Source of the DNA: Flavobacteriales bacterium | GTDB lineage: Bacteria; Bacteroidota; Bacteroidia; Flavobacteriales_F; PHOS-HE28 | Assembly: GCA_016715995.1 (NCBI GenBank) | Contig: JADJXF010000008.1 | Location: 434,001-498,000, forward strand | Reading direction: 5' to 3' | DNA length: 64,000 nt | Shown here: piece after piece, positions 1 to 8,800 of the stretch | How the letters are laid out: every line of letters starts with the position of its first letter | How positions within the stretch are numbered: position 1 is the stretch's first letter | The notes under the pieces: model-generated | What the model was told of the DNA's origin: nothing | The model's input: only the letters and a program-made list of their open reading frames with translations | The model's database searches: none | Translations under genes and position numbers: made by a program

Positions 1-73
1 GCAGCCGTCCGCGCAAGCCTCCCGCTGAACGGCCATGGTTCATTGAGCCCGCGCCCCTTGGGGTGATGCATCC
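1..73. other. Upstream edge of the ATP synthase operon
   Basis: No complete gene fits here. One plus frame (positions 2-28) reads Q-P-S-A-Q-A-S-R-stop and could be the last residues of a gene that lies mostly outside the window. In other Bacteroidota a bactofilin gene often sits here, but eight residues cannot show that. No clear -7 box is visible before the ATG at 74. Confidence 0.25.
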
Positions 74-466
74 ATGGCGCCCCGCCGCTGGTCATTCCTG
101 ATTCCTGTCCTACTCTTCACGGCTGCCATGGCCGTGCTCCTATGGTTGGCCTTTTACGCCATACGCATCGCGCCGGAACCGTTGCACGGCTTCATGCTCG
201 CGTGGTTCGCCATGATCACCATCGTCCTGCATCTGTGGCAGGAGCACGCCATGGTAGCCGACCCGAAGGGCTTTGTGCGCCGGTTCATGGCCGGACTGAT
301 GCTGAAGATGCTCCTCTCGCTCACGGTGCTCGTGGTGCTGCTTCTGCGCGCCCCCACGGAGACGGTCATGCCATCAGGAATCACCTTCGCGCTGCTCTAC
401 TTGGCGTTCCTTGCCTTCAGCACGGTGCGACTGAGCGCCCTTTCGCGGCAACTTCCGAAAGCATGA
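74..466 (+). CDS. Small four-helix membrane protein at the head of the ATP synthase operon
   Basis: A 130-residue protein with four predicted membrane segments (about residues 7-30, 37-60, 70-92 and 103-124) and a short basic tail. It sits in the place of AtpI-like assembly proteins, directly before atpZ. Its stop overlaps the next start as ATGA (463-466), so the two are translationally coupled. It resembles the small four-helix proteins (DUF6168-like) that precede atpZ in flavobacteria. That match rests on size, topology and position, not on a signature motif. A role in Fo assembly or ion supply is inferred from context only. Confidence 0.6.
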   Translation: MAPRRWSFLIPVLLFTAAMAVLLWLAFYAIRIAPEPLHGFMLAWFAMITIVLHLWQEHAMVADPKGFVRRFMAGLMLKMLLSLTVLVVLLLRAPTETVMPSGITFALLYLAFLAFSTVRLSALSRQLPKA

Positions 467-690
467 GCACGCCCGACGATCTGCGCAAGGCGCGGAAGGG
501 CTACGACAATTACCTGCGCTACACCGGCCTCGGCTTCACCATGCTGGGCATCGTTCTCGCGTTCACATTCGGAGGCTGGTGGCTGGACAAGCAGGTGCGC
601 TGGCCCTTCCCGGTATTCACCCTTGTGCTGAGCCTGCTGGGCATCACCGGTGCCATGCTATACCTATTCAAGGAGACCGGGCGGCGCTGA
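463..690 (+). CDS. atpZ: AtpZ/AtpI-family F0F1-ATPase accessory protein
   Basis: A 75-residue protein starting at the ATG inside the ATGA overlap with the gene before it. The open frame runs further upstream, but only through that gene. It has the AtpZ pattern: a short polar N-terminus, then two hydrophobic hairpin segments (about 24-43 and 50-67) around G-G-W-W-L-D, ending in a basic tail. AtpZ is known to associate with Fo and to support assembly or cation supply. Its place just ahead of atpB fits that role. Confidence 0.8.
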   Translation: MSTPDDLRKARKGYDNYLRYTGLGFTMLGIVLAFTFGGWWLDKQVRWPFPVFTLVLSLLGITGAMLYLFKETGRR

Positions 691-765
691 TTTTCCCGCT
701 CACGTCTCCGATTCACGTGGATCCCTACCTTCGCGGCCGCAAAGAAGGGGGCACCCCCGCCTGAG

Positions 766-1887
766 ATGTCGCTGAAAGCCTTGCTGCGCCTAGCTTCCCT
801 GATGACCGGAGCCCTGCTCATGGGCCCTGTTTCCGCGCAGCATGAGGGGCACGACCATGGTCACGACCACGCCATAGAGGCAGTCGCTGCCGCGCACGAT
901 GCAAGCGAAGGACAGCATGAGGAGGCCAAGACCGGCTTCGATGCCGGCGCGTTGATCATGGGCCACATCGGCGATGAGCATGGTTGGCACCTCTGGGGCC
1001 ACACGAGCCTGCCACTGCCGGTGATTCTGTTCGATACTGAGCGTGGCCTGCAGGTCTTCAGCAGCAGCCGCTTCGATCATGGCCATGCGACTTACGAGGG
1101 CTACGCTCTCGTGGACCACCGGGTGGCAGCGGTTGATGCCAACGGCAACGTGGACGAGGCCGCATCCGCGAACATCTGGGACATCAGCATCACCAAGAAT
1201 GTGATGAGCCTATTCGTGAGCCTCGGTCTCCTGCTCATCATCTTCATCGGCGTGGCCAAGGCCTACACGCGCCGGGCCGGCCAAGCACCCACCGGGCTGC
1301 AGAACCTGCTGGAGCCCATCATCCTATTCGTGCGCGATGATGTGGCCAAGAGCGCTATCGGGCACAAGTACGAGCGCTTCATGCCGTACCTGCTCACGGC
1401 CTTCTTCTTCATCTTCCTCAACAATCTCATGGGCCTGGTGCCCTTCTTCCCAGGCGGCGCCAACCTCACGGGCAACATCGCGGTGACCCTCGTGCTCGCG
1501 CTGCTCACGTTTATTATCGTCACGGTGAACGGCAGCAAGCACTACTGGCACCACATCTTCGCTATGCCAGGGGTGCCTGGCTGGGTGCTGGGCATCCTCA
1601 CGCCGGTGGAGATCCTGGGCATGTTCCTGAAGCCCTTCGTGCTCATGATCCGACTCTTCGCCAACATCACGGCGGGGCACATCATCGCGCTCAGCTTCTT
1701 CAGCCTGATCTTCGTATTCGGAGAGAGCAGCGCGGGCGCCGGCTTCGGCGTTGCCATCGGCTCATGGGCCTTCACCGTCTTCATGACGTGCCTCGAATTG
1801 CTCGTGGCCTTCATTCAAGCATACGTCTTCACATTCCTCAGCGCCATGTACATCGGTGCTGCCGTTGAGGAGCCGCATCACCACTAG
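766..1887 (+). CDS. atpB: ATP synthase Fo subunit a
   Basis: A 373-residue subunit a, the stator half of the proton channel. A cleavable-looking signal sequence (residues 1-24) is followed by a His/Asp-rich stretch (H-E-G-H-D-H-G-H-D-H) and a roughly 120-residue extramembrane domain, the long N-terminal extension usual in Bacteroidota. The membrane domain starts near residue 145. The essential channel arginine is Arg296 in V-L-M-I-R-L-F-A-N. The C-terminus ends in E-E-P-H-H-H. A TACCTTCG -7 box lies at 726-733, 32 nt before this ATG. Known family role: proton translocation against the c-ring. The His-rich segment may bind metal, but that is conjecture. Confidence 0.97.
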   Translation: MSLKALLRLASLMTGALLMGPVSAQHEGHDHGHDHAIEAVAAAHDASEGQHEEAKTGFDAGALIMGHIGDEHGWHLWGHTSLPLPVILFDTERGLQVFSSSRFDHGHATYEGYALVDHRVAAVDANGNVDEAASANIWDISITKNVMSLFVSLGLLLIIFIGVAKAYTRRAGQAPTGLQNLLEPIILFVRDDVAKSAIGHKYERFMPYLLTAFFFIFLNNLMGLVPFFPGGANLTGNIAVTLVLALLTFIIVTVNGSKHYWHHIFAMPGVPGWVLGILTPVEILGMFLKPFVLMIRLFANITAGHIIALSFFSLIFVFGESSAGAGFGVAIGSWAFTVFMTCLELLVAFIQAYVFTFLSAMYIGAAVEEPHHH

Positions 1888-1912
1888 AACCTTCACAAAC
1901 AACCACGTTCCC

Positions 1913-2161
1913 ATGTTCCTCTCTGTTCTCCTCGACCTCGGCACCGGTTACGGTATCGCTGCTCTCGGCGCTGGTCTCGCTGCCCTCGGTGCTGGTGTAG
2001 GCATCGGCCGCATCGGCGGTGACGCCGTGCAAGCCATGGCCCGCCAGCCCGAGTCGATCAATGACCTGCGCGCCAACATGATCCTCACCGCTGCTCTCGT
2101 GGAAGGCGCCGCCTTCTTCGCGATGGTGGTGGGCCTGCTGGTGGTGCTGAAGACCGCTTAA
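1913..2161 (+). CDS. atpE: ATP synthase Fo subunit c
   Basis: An 82-residue two-helix proteolipid. The start is the ATG at 1913; an upstream in-frame extension would run into atpB. The hairpin loop has the conserved R-Q-P (residues 44-46) that contacts the F1 stalk. The ion-binding carboxylate is Glu64 in A-L-V-E-G-A-A-F. Helix 1 carries the G-x-G-x-G packing run (A-L-G-A-G-V-G-I-G). I see none of the extra ligands of sodium-type rings, so proton coupling is the simpler reading. It lies 25 nt after atpB and 49 nt before atpF. Confidence 0.97.
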   Translation: MFLSVLLDLGTGYGIAALGAGLAALGAGVGIGRIGGDAVQAMARQPESINDLRANMILTAALVEGAAFFAMVVGLLVVLKTA

Positions 2162-2210
2162 GAAGCGGCTTCGATCGGCTTCCTTGTTTCACTCCTGACC
2201 CCGCACGCCC

Positions 2211-2720
2211 ATGCTGCTCGCGAGCCTCGTAGAGCCCTCCTTCGGCCTCATCTTCTGGATGACGCTGACCTTCCTGACGGTGCTCTTCCTCCTGGCCAAG
2301 TTCGCCTGGAAACCCATTCTCAATGGGCTGAAGGAGCGCGAGGCTTCCATCGCCGATGCACTGAACGAGGCGAAGAGGGCGCGTGAGGAGATTGCCGCCA
2401 TGAACGCCCGCCATGCCGATCTGGAGCGCGGAGCACGCGAAGAGCGCGAGGGGCTGCTGAAAGAGGCACGCGACATCCGCGATAAGGAGATCGCGCTGGC
2501 CAAGGAACGCGCCAAGGCCGAGGCCGATGCCATGCTGGCACGCGCCCGTGCCGACATCCAGAACGAGAAGAAGGCCGCCATCGTGGAGATGAAGAACCAG
2601 CTCGCCGAACTCAGCATCCAAGTGGCCGAAGTGATCCTGAAGGAGAAGCTCGCCGACCGTGCCGCGCAGCAGTCGCTGGTGGACAAGGTGATGACCGAAG
2701 CCGAGTTGCGCAAGTCATGA
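2211..2720 (+). CDS. atpF: ATP synthase Fo subunit b
   Basis: A 169-residue stator b subunit with a single N-terminal membrane anchor (about residues 10-31), then a long, strongly charged helix rich in Ala, Glu, Lys and Arg that forms the peripheral-stalk dimer. K-F-A-W-K-P-I-L just after the membrane segment is the typical b-subunit turn. The stop overlaps the atpH start by 4 nt (ATGA), as expected for subunits made in fixed ratio. Confidence 0.96.
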   Translation: MLLASLVEPSFGLIFWMTLTFLTVLFLLAKFAWKPILNGLKEREASIADALNEAKRAREEIAAMNARHADLERGAREEREGLLKEARDIRDKEIALAKERAKAEADAMLARARADIQNEKKAAIVEMKNQLAELSIQVAEVILKEKLADRAAQQSLVDKVMTEAELRKS

Positions 2721-3280
2721 GGAACCTCGCTCCAGTTGCATATCGCTACGCCCGCTCGCTGATGGACATGGCCCGGGAGAAGGGTGAGCTTGATGCGATG
2801 CAGGCCGACATGCGCTTGGTGGCGAAAACGTGCTCGGAGAACCGCGAACTGGTGGTGATCCTGAAAAGCCCGGTGGTGAAGTCCGATGCGAAGGGCCGGA
2901 TCCTCAAGGGCATCTTCGGCGAGAAGGTGGGCGCGATCACGATGTCCTACATGGGCATCCTGGTGCGCAAAGGCCGCGAGGCCCTGTTGCCCGATGTAGC
3001 CGCCGCCTTCTCCGAGCTTTTCAAGGTGGACCAGAACATCGTGACCGCTGCGGTCACCAGTGCTGTTGCGCTGAACGCGGATACCCGCGCACAGGTGATT
3101 GCTCTGGCAAAGAAGCAGCACCCTGGAAAAACGATCGACCTGCGGGAGAAGGTCGATCCCGCCCTGATCGGCGGCGTTAGCATCCGCATCGGCGATGAGC
3201 AGTACGACGGCACCGTGAGCCGCCGCCTCGCCGACCTGCGTCGCGAATTCTCCAAGAACCCGTACATCCCCGCGATCTAA
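2717..3280 (+). CDS. atpH: ATP synthase F1 subunit delta
   Basis: A 187-residue delta (OSCP-like) subunit linking the F1 head to the b stalk. The N-terminal helical domain opens with A-Y-R-Y-A-R-S-L, and the C-terminal part has the family pattern I-G-G-V-S-I-R-I-G-D followed by D-G-T-V-S-R-R-L. Length and ends match the family. It begins inside the atpF stop and is followed 12 nt later by atpA. Confidence 0.96.
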   Translation: MRNLAPVAYRYARSLMDMAREKGELDAMQADMRLVAKTCSENRELVVILKSPVVKSDAKGRILKGIFGEKVGAITMSYMGILVRKGREALLPDVAAAFSELFKVDQNIVTAAVTSAVALNADTRAQVIALAKKQHPGKTIDLREKVDPALIGGVSIRIGDEQYDGTVSRRLADLRREFSKNPYIPAI

Positions 3281-3292
3281 AGCAACAAGGCC

Positions 3293-4873
3293 ATGGCCGA
3301 AGTGAAACCCGCCGAAGTATCGGCGATCCTCAAACAAGAACTCGCCGGTTTCCGCAGCGAGGCCGAACTCGAAGAGGTCGGTACGGTGCTACAGGTCGGT
3401 GACGGCATCGCCCGCATCTACGGACTGCGCGGCGTGCAGAGCGGTGAGCTGATCGAATTCCCCAGCGGTCTGCGCGGCATCGTGCTGAACCTGGAGGAGG
3501 ACAACGTGGGCGCCGTGCTCCTGGGCTCCAGCGTGGGCATCAAGGAGGGCGACACCGTGAAGCGCACCAAGCGCATCGCCAGCATCAACGTGGGGGAGCA
3601 GATGGTGGGCCGCGTGGTGAACACCCTTGGCGAGCCCATCGACGGCAAGGGCCCTATCGAAGGCGAACTCTTCGAGATGCCGATTGAGCGCCGTGCGCCG
3701 GGCGTCATCTACCGCGAGCCCGTGAAAGAGCCGCTGCAGACCGGCATCAAAGCCGTGGACGCCATGATTCCCATCGGCCGGGGCCAACGCGAGCTCATCA
3801 TCGGCGATCGCCAGACCGGCAAGAGCACGGTGGCCATCGACACGATCATCAACCAAAAGGAATTCTACGAGGCTGGCAAGCCTGTGTACTGCATCTACGT
3901 GGCCATTGGTCAGAAGGGCTCCACCGTGGCGGGCACGGTGAAGACCCTCGAGGAGAACGGTGCCATGGCCTACACCACCGTGGTGGCGGCCAACGCCAGC
4001 GACCCCGCACCAATGCAATTCTACGCGCCTTTTACCGGCGCTGCCATCGGCGAGTACTTCCGCGATACCGGTCGCCCAGCGTTGATTGTGTATGATGACC
4101 TCAGCAAGCAGGCCGTGGCCTACCGCGAGGTGTCATTGCTCCTTCGCCGCCCGCCAGGCCGCGAAGCGTACCCCGGTGACGTGTTCTACCTGCATAGCCG
4201 CCTGCTGGAGCGCGCCGCCAAGGTGATCGCCGACGATAAGGTGGCCAGCGAGATGAACGACCTTCCCGAAAGCCTCAAGGGCAAAGTGAAAGGTGGCGGC
4301 TCGCTCACCGCGCTGCCAATCATCGAAACGCAGGCCGGCGACGTGTCCGCGTACATCCCCACCAACGTGATCTCCATCACCGATGGGCAGATCTTCCTGG
4401 AGAGCAACCTCTTCCTCAGCGGCGTTCGCCCTGCCATCAACGTGGGTATCAGCGTGAGCCGCGTGGGTGGGAACGCGCAGATCAAGAGCATGAAGAAGGT
4501 GGCCGGCACCCTGAAGCTCGATCAGGCGCAGTACCGCGAGCTGGAGGCGTTCTCGAAGTTCGGCTCCGACCTCGACGCCGCCACCAAGTCGGTGCTCGAC
4601 AAGGGCGCGCGCAACGTGGAGATCCTCAAGCAAGGGCAGAACAGCCCGATGCGGGTGGAGGAGCAGATTGCCATCATCTACTGCGGCACCAAGGGCCTGC
4701 TGAGCAAGGTGCCGGTGAAGAATGTAAAACAGTTCGAGGCCGAGTTCATCACCATGCTGCGCAACAAGCACAGCGATGTGCTGGCCGCGCTGAAGAAGGG
4801 CGATTACAACGACCAGATCACTGGCACGCTGGAGAAGGTGGCGGCTGACTTGGTGAAGAGCCTTGATAACTAG
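3293..4873 (+). CDS. atpA: ATP synthase F1 subunit alpha
   Basis: A 526-residue alpha subunit, the non-catalytic nucleotide-binding partner of beta in the F1 hexamer. The Walker A motif G-D-R-Q-T-G-K-S is at residues 171-178. The signature P-A-I-N-V-G-I-S-V-S-R-V-G-G is present in the C-terminal half. Length is normal for Bacteroidota. The catalytic beta subunit (atpD) and epsilon (atpC) are absent downstream, so they must be encoded elsewhere, as is common in this phylum. Confidence 0.98.
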   Translation: MAEVKPAEVSAILKQELAGFRSEAELEEVGTVLQVGDGIARIYGLRGVQSGELIEFPSGLRGIVLNLEEDNVGAVLLGSSVGIKEGDTVKRTKRIASINVGEQMVGRVVNTLGEPIDGKGPIEGELFEMPIERRAPGVIYREPVKEPLQTGIKAVDAMIPIGRGQRELIIGDRQTGKSTVAIDTIINQKEFYEAGKPVYCIYVAIGQKGSTVAGTVKTLEENGAMAYTTVVAANASDPAPMQFYAPFTGAAIGEYFRDTGRPALIVYDDLSKQAVAYREVSLLLRRPPGREAYPGDVFYLHSRLLERAAKVIADDKVASEMNDLPESLKGKVKGGGSLTALPIIETQAGDVSAYIPTNVISITDGQIFLESNLFLSGVRPAINVGISVSRVGGNAQIKSMKKVAGTLKLDQAQYRELEAFSKFGSDLDAATKSVLDKGARNVEILKQGQNSPMRVEEQIAIIYCGTKGLLSKVPVKNVKQFEAEFITMLRNKHSDVLAALKKGDYNDQITGTLEKVAADLVKSLDN

Positions 4874-4875
4874 TG

Positions 4876-4946
4876 GGTGGTTGTCAGTTGTCCGTTGTCA
4901 GGCTGAAACCGACAACCGGCAACCAACAACCGACAACTGAACGACA
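4876..4946. repeat. GTTGTC-type inverted repeat filling the atpA-atpG spacer
   Basis: The 73-bp spacer is almost wholly built of GTTGTC-like words in the left half and GACAAC-like words in the right half, around the centre CTGAAA. An RNA of this region would fold into a long, imperfect hairpin. It abuts the atpG ATG. This looks like a dispersed intergenic element, not a unique regulatory site. Only one copy is visible in this window. Confidence 0.6.
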
Positions 4947-5825
4947 ATGGCCAACCTGAAGGAGGTACGCGGACGGATCATCTCGGTGAACAGCACCAAG
5001 CAGATCACCGCGGCCATGAAGATGGTGAGCGCGGCCAAGCTGCGCCGCGCGCAAGATGCCATCGTGCGCATGCGTCCTTACGCGGAGAAGCTGCAGACCA
5101 TCCTCGGCAATGTGAGCGCCAGCCTCGACAGCAACGAGGGCAAGTACAGCGCGCAGCGCGAGGTGAAGAAAGTGCTCTTCGTGGCCATCGTAAGCAACCG
5201 CGGCCTGGCAGGTGCCTTCAACACACAGGTGTTCCGCTTGGTGCGCAAGGCACTTAGCGAGGCCAAGGCGAACGGCCAAGAGGCGCACGTGCTCCCCATC
5301 GGCAAGAAGGCCATGGACCTGTACCGCCGCACCGGCATGCTCGATGCGGCGCTGCCCACCGACCTCGCCGCGCTATTCGATGGCTTGAGCTTCGACAAAA
5401 CAGCCCCGGTCGCTGAGCTGATCATGAAGCAGTACGCCGAAGGGCACTACGACCGCGTGGTGCTCTTCTACAACAAGTTCAAGAACGCGGCGGTGCAGAT
5501 GACCACGGAAGAGCAATACCTGCCGATCACGCCCGCTGAGAAGAAGTCCGATAGCAACGCGAAATCCGACCACATCATGGAGCCGGACCGCGCCACTATC
5601 GTGCAGGAAATCATCCCCAAGAGCCTGAAGATCCAGCTCTACAAGGCACTGCTGGACAGCCTCGCCGCCGAGCACGGCGCGCGCATGACCGCTATGCACA
5701 AGGCCACCGACAACGCCGATGCGCTGCTGAAGGAGCTGAAGCTCACCTACAACAAGGCGCGGCAGGCCAGCATCACCAACGAGATCCTCGAGATCGTGGG
5801 CGGCGCGGAGGCGCTGAAGGGGTAA
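4947..5825 (+). CDS. atpG: ATP synthase F1 subunit gamma
   Basis: A 292-residue gamma subunit, the rotating central shaft. The N-terminal helix has the family pattern I-x-S-V-x-x-T-K-Q-I-T-x-A-M-K-M-V-S, and the C-terminal helix ends with Q-A-S-I-T-N-E-I-L-E-I-V-G-G-A. An insertion rich in Lys, Asp and Ser near residues 195-212 (E-K-K-S-D-S-N-A-K-S-D) is a feature I would expect of Bacteroidota gammas. It is the last ATP synthase gene of this operon. Confidence 0.97.
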   Translation: MANLKEVRGRIISVNSTKQITAAMKMVSAAKLRRAQDAIVRMRPYAEKLQTILGNVSASLDSNEGKYSAQREVKKVLFVAIVSNRGLAGAFNTQVFRLVRKALSEAKANGQEAHVLPIGKKAMDLYRRTGMLDAALPTDLAALFDGLSFDKTAPVAELIMKQYAEGHYDRVVLFYNKFKNAAVQMTTEEQYLPITPAEKKSDSNAKSDHIMEPDRATIVQEIIPKSLKIQLYKALLDSLAAEHGARMTAMHKATDNADALLKELKLTYNKARQASITNEILEIVGGAEALKG

Positions 5826-5875
5826 GCCCGCATTCCTGTCCCCTACTTTGGCGCAGCCCTTGCGGCCCGCGCGCC

Positions 5876-8800
5876 ATGCTACGCCCTTTGTTCCTCCTGC
5901 TGCTGGGCGTGCTCTGCGCGGCAGGAGCCTTGCTCATCGACGAGCCCGACGCAGATGACCGCCTGCGGCAAGAGGCCCATGATCTCGAACGGCAGATCCA
6001 TGCCGCGCAGAACTTGCTGGCCGAGTACGCCGGTGAACAAGCGCGCCAGATTGCCGAGAGCGGGGCACATGCCTGGATGTCGGAGGAGAGCGCCGCATTG
6101 GAACGCGAGCGCCAGCGCACCGGAACACTCGTAACGGTTCTCTCCGGCGACAGCCTCTTGGCTTGGTCGGGTGATCTTGCCGGGATATCATCCACTAACG
6201 TAGCGGATCGCGCTAATACCGCGGGTGGCAGCATCTGGCTGCGCGCCGAGGTAACCATCGGCCAACTGAGCATTGCCGCGAGTCGTCCGGTCTGGCTGGT
6301 TCCTGCGGTTCAGAATCGTTTCCTCCGCGAAGGATTCCATCCTTCGTTCCGCACGGCCAAGGGTCTTCGTGTCAGCCCTAGTTCGGCGCTGGGCGAGGCG
6401 GTTCATGAAAGTGATGGCACGCTGTTGTTCCGCATAGTGTGGCGCGAGGGCGCCATCGAGTTGGGTCCGTGGCTCTGGTGGCGATCAGCGTTGCTGCTGC
6501 TCGGGGCCTGCCTGCTGCTTACGGCGCTCTGGATCGGCTCGCATCGCCTTGTTCTTCGCGGTCAAGCCATGACTGGCATCGCCCTGTTCGGCGTCGGCGT
6601 CGTTGCGCTGCGCTGGGCCTCGCTCTCCTGGGGACCGGTTGCCCCCTTCGATCGTTGGCCGCTCTTTGACCCCGCCATTTATGCCACCTCCACGTGGTTT
6701 CCCTCGCTCGGCGATCTGCTCATCAATGCCGCGCTGCTGGCGCTGACCGCCACCTTCCTGTTCCACGCCGCCGGGCGAACAGTCCGCGCAACGTCCGCGT
6801 GGAATGCGGCACTGCTCATCAGCCTTGTTCTCGCCCATGCCGCCTGGATCACACACCTGTCCATCGGGCTGGTGAATGACAGCACCATCGATTTGGACTT
6901 GTACCATGTGCAAGGGATCGGGGCCTATGGGGCGATCGCTCTTGCCGTGGTGGGGCTGCTCTTCGCCTCATGGTGCCTGGTGGCATTCGCGGCAGCACGA
7001 GCGCTTGTTCCTCAGTTCCCGATCCGCCGCCTGCTGATGGCCGCGGCCCTCCCAGTAATGGCAACGATCATCGCGCATCACCTTGCCGGGGTTCGGGATA
7101 CCCTGCTCTTCCTTTGGCCGCTGCCGCTGATTGCTTTGATCTTCTCCGGGCGCGCCCGTGCGTTCACGTTCCTTCATGGCGTGCTGCTTCTAGCGGGACT
7201 TGCCGGAACCAGCACCCACATCATCAGCAAATACATGGGGCAGCGGGAACGGCGCGAACGCGTGGTGCTGGCCGAGCGCCTTGCTGTTCGCGAGGATCCT
7301 GTCCTGGAACAGCTCTTCCGTGAGAGCGCTCCGGCCATCCGGCGCGATGTGATGCTCTACCGCTTGTTGACTGACAAGGCATATTGCGACCCGACCGACC
7401 TGCAAACCCGCGTTCGGCAGCCATACTTCAGCGGCTATTGGGAGCGGTACGATCTACGGCTCTTCGGGTATGCGCCCGAGGGCGAGTTGCGCTGCGCCAC
7501 CGACCAGGACCCACCTCGTGGATTCACAGGTGATCCGGCCACATTCCCGGTCGGCGTAACCGACATGCCCGACTTGTTCATCGACGAGCGCGTCGGCGGC
7601 GAGGTGTTCTATCATGCGCGCATCGCCATCATGCCGAACGACAGCGCCCCGCCGGCGCAGCTCGTGGTGGAGCTTCGGCCGCGCTCGCTCTCACAGGGGC
7701 CCGGGTTCCCGGAACTGCTGCTTGCCAGCACCGATGATCTCGCATTGCGCACCGAGCGATACGTGCAGGCGCGGTACGTAGGCGGTCTGCTCATGGATCA
7801 GCGCGGAGCCGTGGCGCAGCCGCACCGATGGATGCGACCAACCAGCGAGGAGGATTGGTTCATCGCTGACGGAATCGATTACCTCGCGAAGCCCGTGGGC
7901 GACAAGGTGGTGATGGTGCTTGGCCTGCCCCATCGCGGAGCGCTCGACAAGGCCACCACATTCAGTTATCTCTTCACGCTCTTCGGCCTGCTCATGCTCC
8001 TCACCCTCGCGGCGCATGCGGCGCTCGCCGGCACCCTGCCCGACCTCGGCATCGGCACCAAGGTGCGCGCCGCGCTGGTGCTCTTCGCCATCACCGGGCT
8101 GGTCTTCTTCGGCGTGGGCTCGCAGCGGCTTCTGAGCCGCCAGTTCGAGGAACGGGAGGTCGCCACGACAATGGAGAAGGCGCGGTCGGTATCGCAGGAG
8201 CTTCGGCGGCGCATCGGCGATGAGCGCATCGACAGCGATGCTTATGCCGGCTATCTGCAGTACTTGCTCAGCCAGCTCGGCAACGCCTACTTCACCGACC
8301 TCACGCTGTACGCGCCCGATGGCCGAATGCTCGCGTCGTCGCGCCCGCAGATGTTCAGTTCCGGGCTGCTCGGCCCGCGAATGGACCATGGCGCATTCGC
8401 CCGCTTGTCGATCCGGGGCCAAAGCGCGTTCGTTCATGAGGAAGCGGTGGGAAGCGCGGCCTTCCGCACGGCGTACGCGTCGCTGATCGACAGCCAGGGG
8501 GCGCTGCAGGCCTACCTCGCGCTGCCCAGCTTCGCCGACCAGGCCCAGCAGGCCGAGGAGCGCGCCCAGCTACTTGTGGCCGTGGTGAATCTCTTCGTGC
8601 TGCTCTTCGCGCTGAGCGTTTTGCTCGCGGTCTTCATCAGCAACTGGACGACACGTCCGCTCGATCTGTTGAAGCGTTCGCTCGCGGGTGTGGCGTTGCA
8701 GGGAGCGAACGCGCCCATCCGCTATCGCGGAAAGGACGAGGTGGGCGAACTCGTAGCGGTTTACAATCGAAAGGTGGACGAGTTGCGCGAAAGCGCGGAA

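Noticed and set aside
2189..3337. Long minus-strand open frame (382 codons) across atpF-atpH
   Set aside because: Antisense to well-identified ATP synthase genes; composition is that of a shadow frame in GC-rich DNA.
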